A stretch of DNA of 64,000 nt from Hydrogenobaculum sp. 3684. GTDB taxonomy: Bacteria; Aquificota; Aquificia; Aquificales; Aquificaceae. The stretch spans positions 558,001-622,000 of the forward strand of contig NC_015557.1 of assembly GCF_000213785.1 (NCBI RefSeq), read 5' to 3'. Shown here piece after piece: positions 26,852-34,174 of the stretch; within the stretch, counting starts at the first letter, position 1; the number at the start of each line of letters is the position of its first letter. The notes below the pieces were generated by a model. It ran no database searches and was not told the origin of the DNA. It was given only the letters and a program-made list of their open reading frames with translations. The position numbers and the translations under genes were made by a program.

Positions 26852-26887
26852 TTTAAAATAAGTCTTTTATTTAAAATAAGTCTTTTA
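26852..26887. repeat. Perfect 18-bp tandem duplication at the end of the polyferredoxin gene
   Basis: TTTAAAATAAGTCTTTTA occurs twice in direct succession (26852-26869 and 26870-26887). The right copy contains the last codons and stop of the polyferredoxin gene, and the left copy lies in the 37-base intergenic gap. A simple slippage duplication is the likely origin. Confidence 0.85.
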
Positions 26888-27701
26888 CATTTCCTTCATC
26901 ATCTACTCTGGATATATGTAGAGCTTGCTTTTCTTCTCCATGTTTTCTAAAATCTGTCATACAAGCGTCTACACACTTTCCACACATATAGCAAGCTTTT
27001 AATCCGCTTGTGGTATCAAGCTCGTCTTTTAACTTTCTTGGATCCAAAGCTATAGGACAAGCTCTTACGCATTCCAAACATTCTGTACATGTGTTTTTAT
27101 CATAGGTAATGCGCCATCTCATCTTTTGATTGAAAACTTCCAAATAAAGACCTATAGGACAAAAATATCTACACCACTTCTGTCTTAACCATCCTATAGC
27201 AAGATAATTAAGAGCAATAAGGCCATATGTAAGAAACGATACCCACCAAAACGCAGGATGGTATGGCTTAAACAAAACAGACAAATCCACTATCCAATTT
27301 AACAATATTAGGGTTAGTATAGCATTTAAAACGAAAACTATGATATTAAACTGCAATTTTTTGCCATGTCTATAAAGTCTATCGTATAAAACTTTTACAC
27401 CTCTTATAAGCCACCCTTCGGTACATATAAAACTACAAAAAAATCTTCCATAAAAATAGTTTATTACAAATGTAACAGTATAAAGAGCAATCCACAACGA
27501 AAAAGCCCATATGGCTGGTTTTGTCCAATTTGTGGTATAATGTCCCCAAAGATAATAGTTTCCGTTGGCAAAGTCCATCTTTATAAGATGAAAAACCGGA
27601 AATATAACAAGAGTAATGGCAGATATAACGTTGAAGGCAAACCTTACTTTGGTATATTTAGTAGTGTAGGGATACTCCCCTAAAAGTTCTAAAAGCGCCA
27701 T
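26871..27701 (-). CDS. NapH/CcoG-like membrane polyferredoxin
   Basis: A 276-residue membrane iron-sulfur protein. Four or five transmembrane helices occupy residues 20-200. Between them are the paired motifs FCSFICTEGW and KWCRYFCPIG (CxxxC and CxxxCP), typical of the NapH/NosR/CcoG family. The C-terminal cytoplasmic domain has two 4Fe-4S sites, CTECLECVRACP (near residue 210) and CYMCGKCVDAC (near 243). Such proteins pass electrons from the quinol pool or assist metal-centre assembly in terminal oxidases. TAGGAGGTTGCT before the ATG supports the start. The neighbouring TPR lipoprotein and tiny membrane proteins suggest a respiratory assembly operon. Confidence 0.82.
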   Translation of the reverse strand: MALLELLGEYPYTTKYTKVRFAFNVISAITLVIFPVFHLIKMDFANGNYYLWGHYTTNWTKPAIWAFSLWIALYTVTFVINYFYGRFFCSFICTEGWLIRGVKVLYDRLYRHGKKLQFNIIVFVLNAILTLILLNWIVDLSVLFKPYHPAFWWVSFLTYGLIALNYLAIGWLRQKWCRYFCPIGLYLEVFNQKMRWRITYDKNTCTECLECVRACPIALDPRKLKDELDTTSGLKACYMCGKCVDACMTDFRKHGEEKQALHISRVDDEGNVKDLF

Positions 27702-27795
27702 AGCAACCTCCTATCCTAAAAAGTTAATCATATCTTACTAATATATAAAGCTAGTATAGCATAAGACATAAAAGCTTTGCGTAATTTTAGAAAAA

Positions 27796-28194
27796 TTATA
27801 TATCTCTATTCTTCTTATCCTCTTCTAAAAGTTCCACCGGTTTGCGGCCCATAAATCCTTCTTCAATACCGTGCCAGTGGCTTATCTCCTCTTCTCCTTC
27901 TAACCAACAGAGCCATATATCCTGATTTCCCTTTTTAGATAGAAAGTCAAGAAGCAATGGGTTTAAACCCTTAACAACGGCACCGCTAGAAGATATTTCA
28001 TATATGAGTTCGTTTACCTCTTGCTTTTTCTCTTCTAAGACGCTTTCCATATATAGCTTTTCTAGCTCATCTTCTATGGTAGATATACGCTCTATGACAT
28101 CTACTATCTCATCCCTTTTTTCTATAAAATCATATATAAGGGGTTTTATAGATTCTAAAACTTTATTAGCCTCTTCTAAATCAAAGTATCTCAT
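27796..28194 (-). CDS. DUF2203 family protein
   Basis: A 132-residue soluble protein. The N-terminal half is a charged helical pair (YFDLEEANKVLESIKPLIYDF onward), and the C-terminal half contains GAVVKGLNPLLLDFLS and IWLCWLEGEEEISHWHGIEEGFMGRKPV. The segments L-x-x-G-L-(V/N)-D-F and W-x-x-G-E-x-x-I-x-x-(W/H)-H are those I associate with the uncharacterised DUF2203 family. No function is known to me. It stands 94 bases upstream of the polyferredoxin gene on the same strand, and the gap holds a TATACT-like box. Confidence 0.75.
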   Translation of the reverse strand: MRYFDLEEANKVLESIKPLIYDFIEKRDEIVDVIERISTIEDELEKLYMESVLEEKKQEVNELIYEISSSGAVVKGLNPLLLDFLSKKGNQDIWLCWLEGEEEISHWHGIEEGFMGRKPVELLEEDKKNRDI

Positions 28195-28241
28195 AACACT
28201 ATAAAAGTAATTCTCTATATATGCTTTTACTATGAAAAATA

Positions 28242-29156
28242 TTAGCCTAATAGCATCATCGCTTTGTCAAATATAAGCTTAGGCTCTATTTCAAAACAAG
28301 GATAATCTCCATACTTACAAACTCCTTTTCCATGTAAATCACAAGGCTTACAGGGCATATCTTTTGATATTGTAATACCCTCATCTGGTTTTGGAGCAAA
28401 GCCAAAACACGGATGTGTCCCACCAAATATCGTAATCACCTTAACTCCAACAGCCCTTGCCATGTGAGTTATAGAAGAGTCGTTTGCTATTACAAGTTTT
28501 GAGCTTTTTATACAAGCTAACGTATCTATAAGAGAAAGTTTTCCTATATAACTAACACCTTTGGCATCGGTATCATCGTTTTTATCTCCTAAAAGCCTAA
28601 CTTCAAAACCACTATTTAAAAACAACTCTGATAATTCTTTGAAATACTTATATTTTTTCTTATGGTATCTTGCCCCTACTCCTAGACTTATAACAGGCTT
28701 TGAAGAAACAAACCTTTCAAGCCTCTCATCTTTTACTTCCAAATAAGGTTTTGGATTTTTTATATCAACAATAGGTTTTACAGCGTTAGCATATTCATCT
28801 GTTATATAAAATATATTGTTTTTAAAAGCCTTAAACCAAACACAAAATCTTCTTTGAATAGATTTTTTATCGTAAGAAAACCATTTTGCCTTTAAGATAT
28901 TTTTCAATATAAAAGTCTTGATATTTTTATGAAGGTCTATTACTATATCCGGTGTTAGGCTTTTAGCCACATCAAACATATTTGATTTATCAACAGATAA
29001 AACGTTTACAAAAGAAGAGTCTTCAAATATAGAAGCAAACCCTTTATAAGTCATAAGGTATACACCAAAACCAGCATCGTGAAGGGGCTTAAGAATAGAA
29101 CTTGTAAGTATTACGTCTCCAAGGGAAGAAAATCTAAGGACGAGGACTTTAGCCAC
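28242..29156 (-). CDS. Glycosyltransferase family 9 (ADP-heptosyltransferase-like)
   Basis: GT9 enzymes add heptose to the LPS inner core from ADP-heptose. The 304-residue protein begins MAKVLVLRFSSLGDVILTSS, the typical GT9 N-terminus with acceptor-site S-x-L-G-D. It has VIDLHKNIKT, a C-terminal nucleotide-sugar domain with ASKLVIANDSSITHMARAVGVKVITIFGGTHP (family (T/S)-(N/D)-D-(S/T)-x-x-x-H-x-A), and a CxxCDLHGKGVC patch. Whether it acts as WaaC, WaaF or another heptosyltransferase cannot be decided. It overlaps the MoaD-like gene by 8 bases. Confidence 0.85.
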   Translation of the reverse strand: MAKVLVLRFSSLGDVILTSSILKPLHDAGFGVYLMTYKGFASIFEDSSFVNVLSVDKSNMFDVAKSLTPDIVIDLHKNIKTFILKNILKAKWFSYDKKSIQRRFCVWFKAFKNNIFYITDEYANAVKPIVDIKNPKPYLEVKDERLERFVSSKPVISLGVGARYHKKKYKYFKELSELFLNSGFEVRLLGDKNDDTDAKGVSYIGKLSLIDTLACIKSSKLVIANDSSITHMARAVGVKVITIFGGTHPCFGFAPKPDEGITISKDMPCKPCDLHGKGVCKYGDYPCFEIEPKLIFDKAMMLLG

Positions 29157-29370
29157 CGCTTACCGGAGGGATGGCGAATACGGTGTCGGAGTTTTTAAAC
29201 TCTTTCACATATTCGTTTTCTTTGGCAAACCTAGAAGATTTTATAATGTCGCATAAGTGCGGATATTTGTTACATAAATATGCCTTAAGCTCTTCTTCAG
29301 TACCATCGAATTCAAACTCTTCAAAAGCACCAATCCTTTCTTTTAATATTGAAAAATAAACTATTTTCAT
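29149..29370 (-). CDS. moaD: MoaD/ThiS-family sulfur carrier protein
   Basis: This small beta-grasp protein supplies sulfur for molybdopterin synthesis once its C-terminal glycine is thiocarboxylated. The 73-residue product opens MKIVYFSILKERIGA and ends FAIPPVSGG. The opening K-(I/V)-x-(Y/L)-F-(S/A)-x-L-(R/K)-E and the terminal P-P-V-(S/A)-G-G are both MoaD hallmarks. Length is a little under the usual 80. It overlaps gltX by 4 bases and the GT9 gene by 8, so all three are translationally coupled, an odd functional mix. Confidence 0.85.
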   Translation of the reverse strand: MKIVYFSILKERIGAFEEFEFDGTEEELKAYLCNKYPHLCDIIKSSRFAKENEYVKEFKNSDTVFAIPPVSGG

Positions 29371-30761
29371 ATGTATCTTGACAACCTTTTCAACACTTCC
29401 TCCTTAGGTAAAATAGAAGCTATTACATCTATAGCTATACCCTCTAAAGAGCCTGTTAGAGCTATTCTTAAAGCATGCCATATATCTTTTGGTTTTAAGC
29501 CAGTTGATTTCTGAATATTTTTCACAACTCCTTTAAGATTTTCTGGTTTAAGTTCCTCTAAAGATTCTATTTCTTGTTTTAAAAGCTCAAAAACTTTTCT
29601 ATCTATTTTTGAAAGCTCTTCTTTTGCAGCTTCATCTGGTTCTCTTTCTTCAAAAAACGGTCTTAGCTTTTCCACAGCCTCTAAATATGTGTTGTATTCT
29701 TTTCTAGTGGCTTTTACTATCTTTTTAAGATACTCTATATCAACTTTCCCATAAGCTTTTTCTAAGAAAGGAAGCAAATCCTCTAACAACCTCTCCTCTG
29801 GCAAGATTTCTCTTATATAAACACCATTTAACCAATAGAGCTTATCATGGCTAAATACAGCCGGAGATAAATTTATATCTTTTATATCAAAATATTTTAT
29901 GGCTTCTTCTTTTGATATAACTTCTTTACCTACTTTTTCACTAGACCATCCTAAAAGACATAGATAGTTAAAAAGAGCCTCAGGGCAGTATCCATTTTCT
30001 TTGTAAAATCTAACCGAAACCCCGCCGTGTCTTTTTGAAAGCTTTGTTCTATCCTCACCAAGAATCACTGGTAAATGAGCAAATTCTGGAGGTTTAAATC
30101 CAAGGGCCTCATATATTAGTATCTGCTTTGGAGTATTTGATATATGGTCTTCTCCTCTTATAACGTGTGTTATCTTCATAAGGGCATCGTCTATAACCAC
30201 TACAAAATTATAAACTGGACTACCGTCGCTTCTTACTATTACAAAATCCCCAAAATCATCAACGTTTATACTTATATTGCCCCTTATCATATCTTCAAAA
30301 CTAACTATTTGTCCATCTGGCACTTTAAACCTTATAACGTAAGATTCACCGCTTTTTAGTCTATTCTCAACATCTTCTTTAGAGAGATGTCTACAAGTAC
30401 CAGGATACCTATATGCTTTTCCCTGAGCGTAAGCTTCTTCTCTTTGTTTTTCTATATCTTCTTCTTTGCAAAAGCAATAATACGCATGGCCTGAATCTAT
30501 AAGCTTTTTAGCGTATTCTTTATATATATCAAATCTTTCTGATTGCCTATAAAATTCATCCCATTCTATGCCTAGCCATTTCAAATCCTCTATTATAGAA
30601 TTCTCAAACTCTTTAGTAGATCTTTCCCTATCTGTATCTTCAATTCTCAACACAAATGTTCCATTTTGGTGTCTTGCAAAAAGATAGCTAAATATTCCAG
30701 TTCTTGCGTTACCAAGATGCATGTATCCTGTGGGGCTTGGAGCAAACCTTGTTCTAACCAT
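29367..30761 (-). CDS. gltX: Glutamyl-tRNA synthetase
   Basis: GltX charges tRNA-Glu, and in many bacteria tRNA-Gln as well, for later amidation. It also supplies Glu-tRNA for heme synthesis with HemA. The 464-residue class I enzyme begins MVRTRFAPSPTGYMHLGNART with the HIGH-type HLGN, has the YCFCKEED zinc-like region and the KMSKS variant KLSKRHG near residue 240. I chose the ATG at 30761. An in-frame start 72 bases upstream would add a hydrophobic, unrelated 24-residue N-terminus. The gene borders the accessory island. Confidence 0.95.
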   Translation of the reverse strand: MVRTRFAPSPTGYMHLGNARTGIFSYLFARHQNGTFVLRIEDTDRERSTKEFENSIIEDLKWLGIEWDEFYRQSERFDIYKEYAKKLIDSGHAYYCFCKEEDIEKQREEAYAQGKAYRYPGTCRHLSKEDVENRLKSGESYVIRFKVPDGQIVSFEDMIRGNISINVDDFGDFVIVRSDGSPVYNFVVVIDDALMKITHVIRGEDHISNTPKQILIYEALGFKPPEFAHLPVILGEDRTKLSKRHGGVSVRFYKENGYCPEALFNYLCLLGWSSEKVGKEVISKEEAIKYFDIKDINLSPAVFSHDKLYWLNGVYIREILPEERLLEDLLPFLEKAYGKVDIEYLKKIVKATRKEYNTYLEAVEKLRPFFEEREPDEAAKEELSKIDRKVFELLKQEIESLEELKPENLKGVVKNIQKSTGLKPKDIWHALRIALTGSLEGIAIDVIASILPKEEVLKRLSRYI

Positions 30762-30791
30762 ATTATTATTATAAAGCAAAAACAACCATTT

Positions 30792-30833
30792 GTATAAGTT
30801 CAGATAGACTATGAACACAGAGTGGTTTACCAT
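30792..30833 (+). repeat. IS-like terminus, type 1 (left copy)
   Basis: The segment begins GTATAAGTTCAGATAG and continues ACTATGAACACAGAGTGG. An inverted near-copy lies at 34272-34314, where about 37 of 42 positions agree. The core TATAAGTTCA-n-TGAACA is shared with the other termini in this island (34175, 32980 and 41695 ends). It starts about 30 bases upstream of the gltX start, so it marks the left edge of the island. Confidence 0.7.
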
Positions 30834-30879
30834 GTTTCAAATGTCTGTCTTCTTAAAAGATACTTTACTCACGATGTAA

Positions 30880-31030
30880 AAATGCTTCCAGCACACTAGA
30901 GCGATAGAATCGCATTTTACTTCGAGGCAAGATGAAAGAACAGGCACATACAATGTAAGAAATGCTAAAGCACACTAGAGGGGCATCAGTGTATTTTAGA
31001 GCTAAAGAACAAACAAGTCTGCCACGATTT
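30880..31030 (+). repeat. Two tandem structured repeat units and an 18-bp dispersed repeat
   Basis: The unit pattern is hairpin GCGATAGAATCGC (30901-30913), then CATTTTA, then GAACAGGCACA, then TGTAAGAAATGCT followed by AAAGCACACTAGAG. A second, degenerate unit follows at once (TATTTTAGAGCTAAAGAACA) and ends in the 18-bp repeat ACAAGTCTGCCACGATTT (31013-31030). Near-copies occur at 32651-32785 and 41161-41480. The repeat region runs into the 3' end of the coiled-coil gene on the other strand. Confidence 0.7.
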
Positions 31031-31417
31031 ACAAGTAGATTTTCCTCTACCGTTGGTCATCCTCTCATACTGCTCTATCTTGAATTGTTCCAAACTTGTT
31101 TGGAGTATTTCAACCTTGTTTTGTAGTTCAAGCATGTCCTTCTTCAAGGCTGGTATCTGATCTGTTTGGTTCTGGATTGGCTTTAACAGGTTTGGAATAC
31201 TCAACGATGTATTGGTCTCTACTTTCTGGATTACAGACTTGAATGCATCCAAACTGTTTTTGATATCAACAAGCGTGGTTTCCATCTCTGCTATGGTATC
31301 CCCTTGCTTGAGCACTCTGTCCATCAATGAATGAATAAGAAAGGCTTGACTCTCATTGATGGTAGCACTGTGTTGTTGGTTTCCACCATCAATTTGGTTT
31401 CTTAATCTTTTCAGCAT
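30986..31417 (-). CDS. Coiled-coil hypothetical protein, 3' end replaced by repeat sequence
   Basis: A 143-residue product from ATG 31417, with GGAGGACAAAAC just upstream. Residues about 30-125 form a heptad coiled coil (MDRVLKQGDTIAEMETTLVD; MLELQNKVEILQTSLEQF). No family is recognised. The last 20-25 codons are encoded by repeat sequence: the 18-bp dispersed unit lies at 31013-31030 and the hairpin-unit sequence just beyond it. The natural C-terminus has therefore probably been lost by insertion. A start 18 bases upstream is possible but lacks a ribosome binding site. Confidence 0.5.
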   Translation of the reverse strand: MLKRLRNQIDGGNQQHSATINESQAFLIHSLMDRVLKQGDTIAEMETTLVDIKNSLDAFKSVIQKVETNTSLSIPNLLKPIQNQTDQIPALKKDMLELQNKVEILQTSLEQFKIEQYERMTNGRGKSTCKSWQTCLFFSSKIH

Positions 31418-32087
31418 GTTTTGTCCTCCACACATAAAGATAATATAGCAGAAAATGATTACATCGTCAATATAGGTATAATTTTATGACTTATATTGTA
31501 TGATGAGTATGACTGGTATGACTGGTATGACAATTGTTTTGGAAATATGGCTGAAATATACCCCATACAAAAAAATGAACAAGGTTTGCAAGTTATCACA
31601 TAAAAATAGCGTTTTGTCAAGTAAAAAGCACTCATAAATTCAAACAATACTGCATTATGTAAGTTATTGATAAAACTTAGTTTTTTAAAGATTTGATAGT
31701 AAAATAGTAGTTTATAGAAAGGCAAAAAATTTTAGAAAATCTGCCATTTTGCTGATAAAAATCATAAATAAGCTGAAAATTTACCAATCTGTATCATTGC
31801 AAATAAGAAAATTTACGTGATTTGATGTATAATATGATTGGTATAGTTATTATGATTATTGTGATTAATATGATTAATATTAATTGTATGCATTATTAAA
31901 CTATACAATATTTCTAAAATCATTGTTATACAAGAAAATACTGACAAAACACTATTTATATCAACATACCATGTAAACAAATAAATCTTATTTATATCAT
32001 TGCAAATAATAAAGTATGTTTCTTTATATATGATAAACAGCATAGATGAAGCTATAGAAAAAGCTAAGAAAATGTAATATATTATAT
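31418..32087. other. AT-rich intergenic stretch with short tandem repeats
   Basis: I see no credible gene in these 670 bases. It is strongly AT-rich. Short imperfect tandem units occur at 31500-31532 (TATGACTGG repeated about three times) and at 31833-31880 (units of TGATTA, TGATTG and ATTAAT). Open frames on the minus strand here are low-complexity (Ile, Asn, His and Tyr runs) and have no ribosome binding sites. It may be promoter and decayed sequence before the cytochrome pseudogene. Confidence 0.5.
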
Positions 32088-32347
32088 ATGAGAAACTTAG
32101 CATTGACTTTAGTGGTTTTGATGACGGTGAGTTTCGGGGCTTTTGCCGCGACACCACAAAATACATTTGAAATGCACACTATGCAGTGTCACAACGGCAA
32201 AAGAGAGCCCCATCTGCTAAAGAGCTTCACACAAAGTTTGCTGGCAAGAAGCTTCAGCTTGTAGAAGCTTTGTATCATTGCAAACCAGCCATGGCTTTGC
32301 CGCCAGCTGAAAGAAAAGCTATAATAAATTGACTTTCTTCGAAGTAG
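32088..32347 (+). pseudogene. Small c-type cytochrome-like protein, inactivated
   Basis: From ATG 32088 the frame gives a clean signal peptide (MRNLALTLVVLMTVSFGAFA) and then FEMHTMQCHNGK. The last part looks like a heme motif whose first Cys is lost (TMQCH instead of CxxCH). A two-base excess in AGAGAG near 32203 shifts the frame. Continuing in the new frame gives SAKELHTKFAGKKLQL and ALYHCKPAMALPPAERKAI, then an in-frame TGA where Trp is expected, then LSSK and TAG. This C-terminus resembles small periplasmic cytochromes. A frameshift plus a nonsense codon plus a lost ligand indicates a pseudogene. Confidence 0.65.
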
Positions 32348-32491
32348 TATAAAGGCGGTATAGCTGTTACAACTTGTATAGTTTGTCAGTCTAATTGATG
32401 AATATTTTTTGATTATTTTTCACTTAATCTAACTTATATCATTGTAAAAACTAAATAAAGTGTTATATTACAAATACGCTGAATAACAACA

Positions 32492-32980
32492 AGACTTGTC
32501 AATAACTTTTTGTGTCTCATAAAAAAATATCCTACTGAACATTTGCAAAACTTCATATGAGGACCCTTTTAATGCAGGAACTGGCTTACTCCACTTATTG
32601 TTCTTTAAAATATCTCTCTGGACAAGGATATTTATTTCAAGAATCTCAGCAGAGCGGTTGGACCGCATTTTACTATTGCGTGGCATACTTGTCGTGGGTT
32701 GACAAGGGAACAGGTACTGGTAGTGTAAGAAATGCTACAAGCAAAACGATGTAAGAAATGCCTTTGGCACACTAGCCTCTTGAAGAAGTACATAGAAAAA
32801 TATAACTTTGTAAGACCTCATTGTTCGTTAGGTTATAGAACACCTGCTGAAGTAGCTTACAGATATGCCACGGTTCGTGGTAATAGTGGAAAGAATTCCG
32901 AGGTGGTCCTAGATAATGTGTTATAATTTTTTTGTATGTATGTGTTCACGATGTAGTGAACTTGTACAACTTATACAATT
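32492..32980 (+). mobile_element. DDE-transposase IS remnant, copy A
   Basis: The segment from GACTTGTCAATAA to the terminus near 32980 is repeated in the same orientation at 41010-41696 (copy B). Near its 3' end, 32783-32926 encodes LLKKYIEKYNFVRPHCSLGY followed by RTPAEV, the conserved C-terminal signature of integrase-core (IS3/IS481-like) transposases. The 5' part holds no open transposase, only repeat units and dispersed 18-bp copies, and is in pieces. It ends with GTTCAC-GATGTA-GTGAAC, a perfect 6-bp inverted repeat shared with copy B. Confidence 0.7.
32783..32926 (+). pseudogene. Transposase C-terminal fragment
   Basis: About 47 codons in one frame read LKKYIEKYNFVRPHCSLGYR and then TPAEVAYRYATVRG. 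N-F-x-R-P-H-x-(S/A)-L-G-Y-x-T-P-A-E is the end of the rve-type DDE transposase domain. No start codon or upstream catalytic domain is in frame. The tail AYRYATV is encoded by a copy of the 18-bp dispersed repeat (32859-32876), so even this fragment carries an insertion. Confidence 0.7.
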
Positions 32981-32995
32981 CGGATTAAAATATGC

Positions 32996-33135
32996 TATAA
33001 TATTTACATAGCCATTAGGGCTTATTGAGCTTCTTAAGTTTTTCTTAAGAGCTGGCCGTACTTCAATAGCTGAATAAGTGTAGAGAGTTTTTACATACTT
33101 TTGATAACCCCACGGCATTTTTAACTTTTTTAATT
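32996..33135 (+). ncRNA. Possible small structured RNA before the CRISPR array
   Basis: TATAAT at 32996-33001 is followed by sequence with a strong hairpin, AGCTTCTTAAG-TTTTT-CTTAAGAGCT (about 33030-33054). GCC/GGC pairing brackets it, and then CCCC/GGGG flank a T-rich stretch (33107-33140) that could terminate a transcript. No reading frame is convincing. No -35 box is obvious. It could instead be part of the right flank of the IS remnant. I tested it for an anti-repeat and saw none. Confidence 0.25.
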
Positions 33136-33190
33136 AGGGGTTTTAGTGAATTGTTTATACAAAAATAAGTTTTATTATCCTTCCAACTTA

Positions 33191-33285
33191 TTGTCTGACA
33201 AGCAATTAATTTTGCCGTAAAACCGTAATTACATAAAACCGTAAAACCGTAATTACGGCAAATTTGTCAAAGGCTTGTTAGACAA
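33191..33285. repeat. Long nested inverted repeat with internal short tandem repeats
   Basis: The outer arms TTGTCTGACAAGC and GCTTGTTAGACAA pair with one mismatch. The inner arms TTTGCCGTAA and TTACGGCAAA pair perfectly. Between them the unit AAACCGTAATTAC and its short form AAAACCGT are repeated. The whole 95 bases could form a cruciform or a long RNA hairpin. It lies about 130 bases before the CRISPR array. It could be a tiny transposon end pair, a recombination site or a terminator. Confidence 0.6.
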
Positions 33286-33369
33286 TGATTTAAACTTGAT
33301 AACGGTACACTAAACTTTGCAGAATCTGGCATTTTCGGAAAATTACCTTCATTTGCGAGGGGTACCCCC

Positions 33370-33398
33370 TTGACGAAACCATTGATACACTATATAAT
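33370..33398 (+). promoter_or_regulatory. Consensus sigma-70 promoter facing the CRISPR array from the left
   Basis: TTGACG (33370-33375) and TATAAT (33393-33398) are separated by exactly 17 bases. A transcript would begin near 33405 and enter the first repeat at 33419. This is the best promoter in the array region, but it reads the repeats in the direction opposite to that expected from their GATGAAAC end. Confidence 0.6.
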
Positions 33399-33418
33399 TT
33401 TAGGAGTAGTGATTTCTG

Positions 33419-34105
33419 GTTTCATCTGAACCGTGTGGGATATAAATAACAAAAGCAGAATCATAGGGCTTCCAGCGAACCCTGGTTTCATCTGAACCGT
33501 GTGGGATATAAATATAAGTATGAAGCGTATGAATATATTATACCTGATACGTTTCATCTGAACCGTGTGGGATATAAATAGTCTCTTCCTCTTGTTGTTT
33601 GAAGCTGATTGAAGCCAGTTTCATCTGAACCGTGTGGGATATAAATGAATACAGAGTTTGGGTTGCTAAGGATTTGCTTTCGGGTTTCATCTGAACCGTG
33701 TGGGATATAAAGTATTGACCTGGATTCTTTTCAAATGTGGTGAGTATGGGTTTCATCTGAACCGTGTGGGATATAAAGTGCTTTCTTGGATCCAATGTTA
33801 CTTCAAAATTAAATTGTTTCATCTGAACCGTGTGGGATATAAAGTATAGTAATTCTTCAGAGTTTGAAATTTTCTCTGACGTTTCATCTGAACCGTGTGG
33901 GATATAAAGTTCAATTTTTGGTGTAGTTACTGATGCTTTAAACTTTGTTTCATCTGAACCGTGTGGGATATAAAGTCGCTTTGTGATTTTTGTATTCCTG
34001 CGATATCTCCATGTTTCATCTGAACCGTGTGGGATATAAAGGATTTTGGATCTGATGTATGGCAATTTATAGATCAGGTTTCATCTGAACCGTGTGGGAT
34101 ATAAA
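33419..34105 (-). CRISPR. CRISPR array, 11 repeats and 10 spacers
   Basis: The 28-bp repeat begins GTTTCATCTG and ends GGGATATAAA as written on the plus strand. All 11 copies are identical over 28 bases. Starts are 33419, 33485, 33551, 33618, 33684, 33750, 33816, 33881, 33947, 34013 and 34078. Spacers are 37-39 bp. The base following the repeat is T after repeats 1-4 and 11 and G after 5-10, so the true unit is probably 29 bp. On the minus strand the repeat ends AGATGAAAC, the usual 5'-handle type of type I-B repeats, so I assign minus as the likely crRNA strand. The cas operon lies immediately to the right. Confidence 0.97.
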
Positions 34106-34138
34106 TTATATATACCTCCCAAACTTGCGTTTATATTT

Positions 34139-34167
34139 AAAATACTACAACACAATTAACTTGACAA
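34139..34167 (-). promoter_or_regulatory. Candidate leader promoter on the minus strand
   Basis: Reading the minus strand, TTGTCA (34162-34167) and TATTTT (34139-34144) are 17 bases apart. They would drive transcription into the array from its right end, with an AT-rich leader of about 30 bases before the first repeat. It is weaker than the plus-strand promoter at the other end but agrees with repeat polarity. Confidence 0.4.
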
Positions 34168-34174
34168 TGCTTTT

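Noticed and set aside
30762-30833. A 24-residue N-terminal extension of GltX
   Set aside because: The added residues are hydrophobic, unlike any GltX, and lie on an IS-like terminus. MVRTRFAPSPTG is the natural N-terminus.
31459-31725. An 88-codon minus-strand open frame rich in Phe and Tyr
   Set aside because: AT-rich noncoding composition, no ribosome binding site, no recognisable domain.
31813-32166. A 117-codon minus-strand open frame
   Set aside because: It is low-complexity (Asn/His/Ile/Tyr) in simple-repeat DNA, has no ribosome binding site, and overlaps the start of the cytochrome pseudogene antisense.
32557-32754. A 65-codon plus-strand open frame in IS remnant copy A
   Set aside because: It is a chance frame over repeat units. 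Copy B does not keep it open, and it shows no transposase motif.
33000-33140. A tracrRNA for a Cas9 or Cas12 system near the array
   Set aside because: I compared the hairpin region with the CRISPR repeat and saw only short matches (CCCCACGG against CCCACACGG), no anti-repeat, and no cas9 or cas12 gene in the window. The cas genes are type I-B.
33538-34065. A 175-codon open frame on the minus strand through the CRISPR array
   Set aside because: It repeats the peptide IPHGSDET at each CRISPR repeat. It is an artefact of the array period and not a gene.
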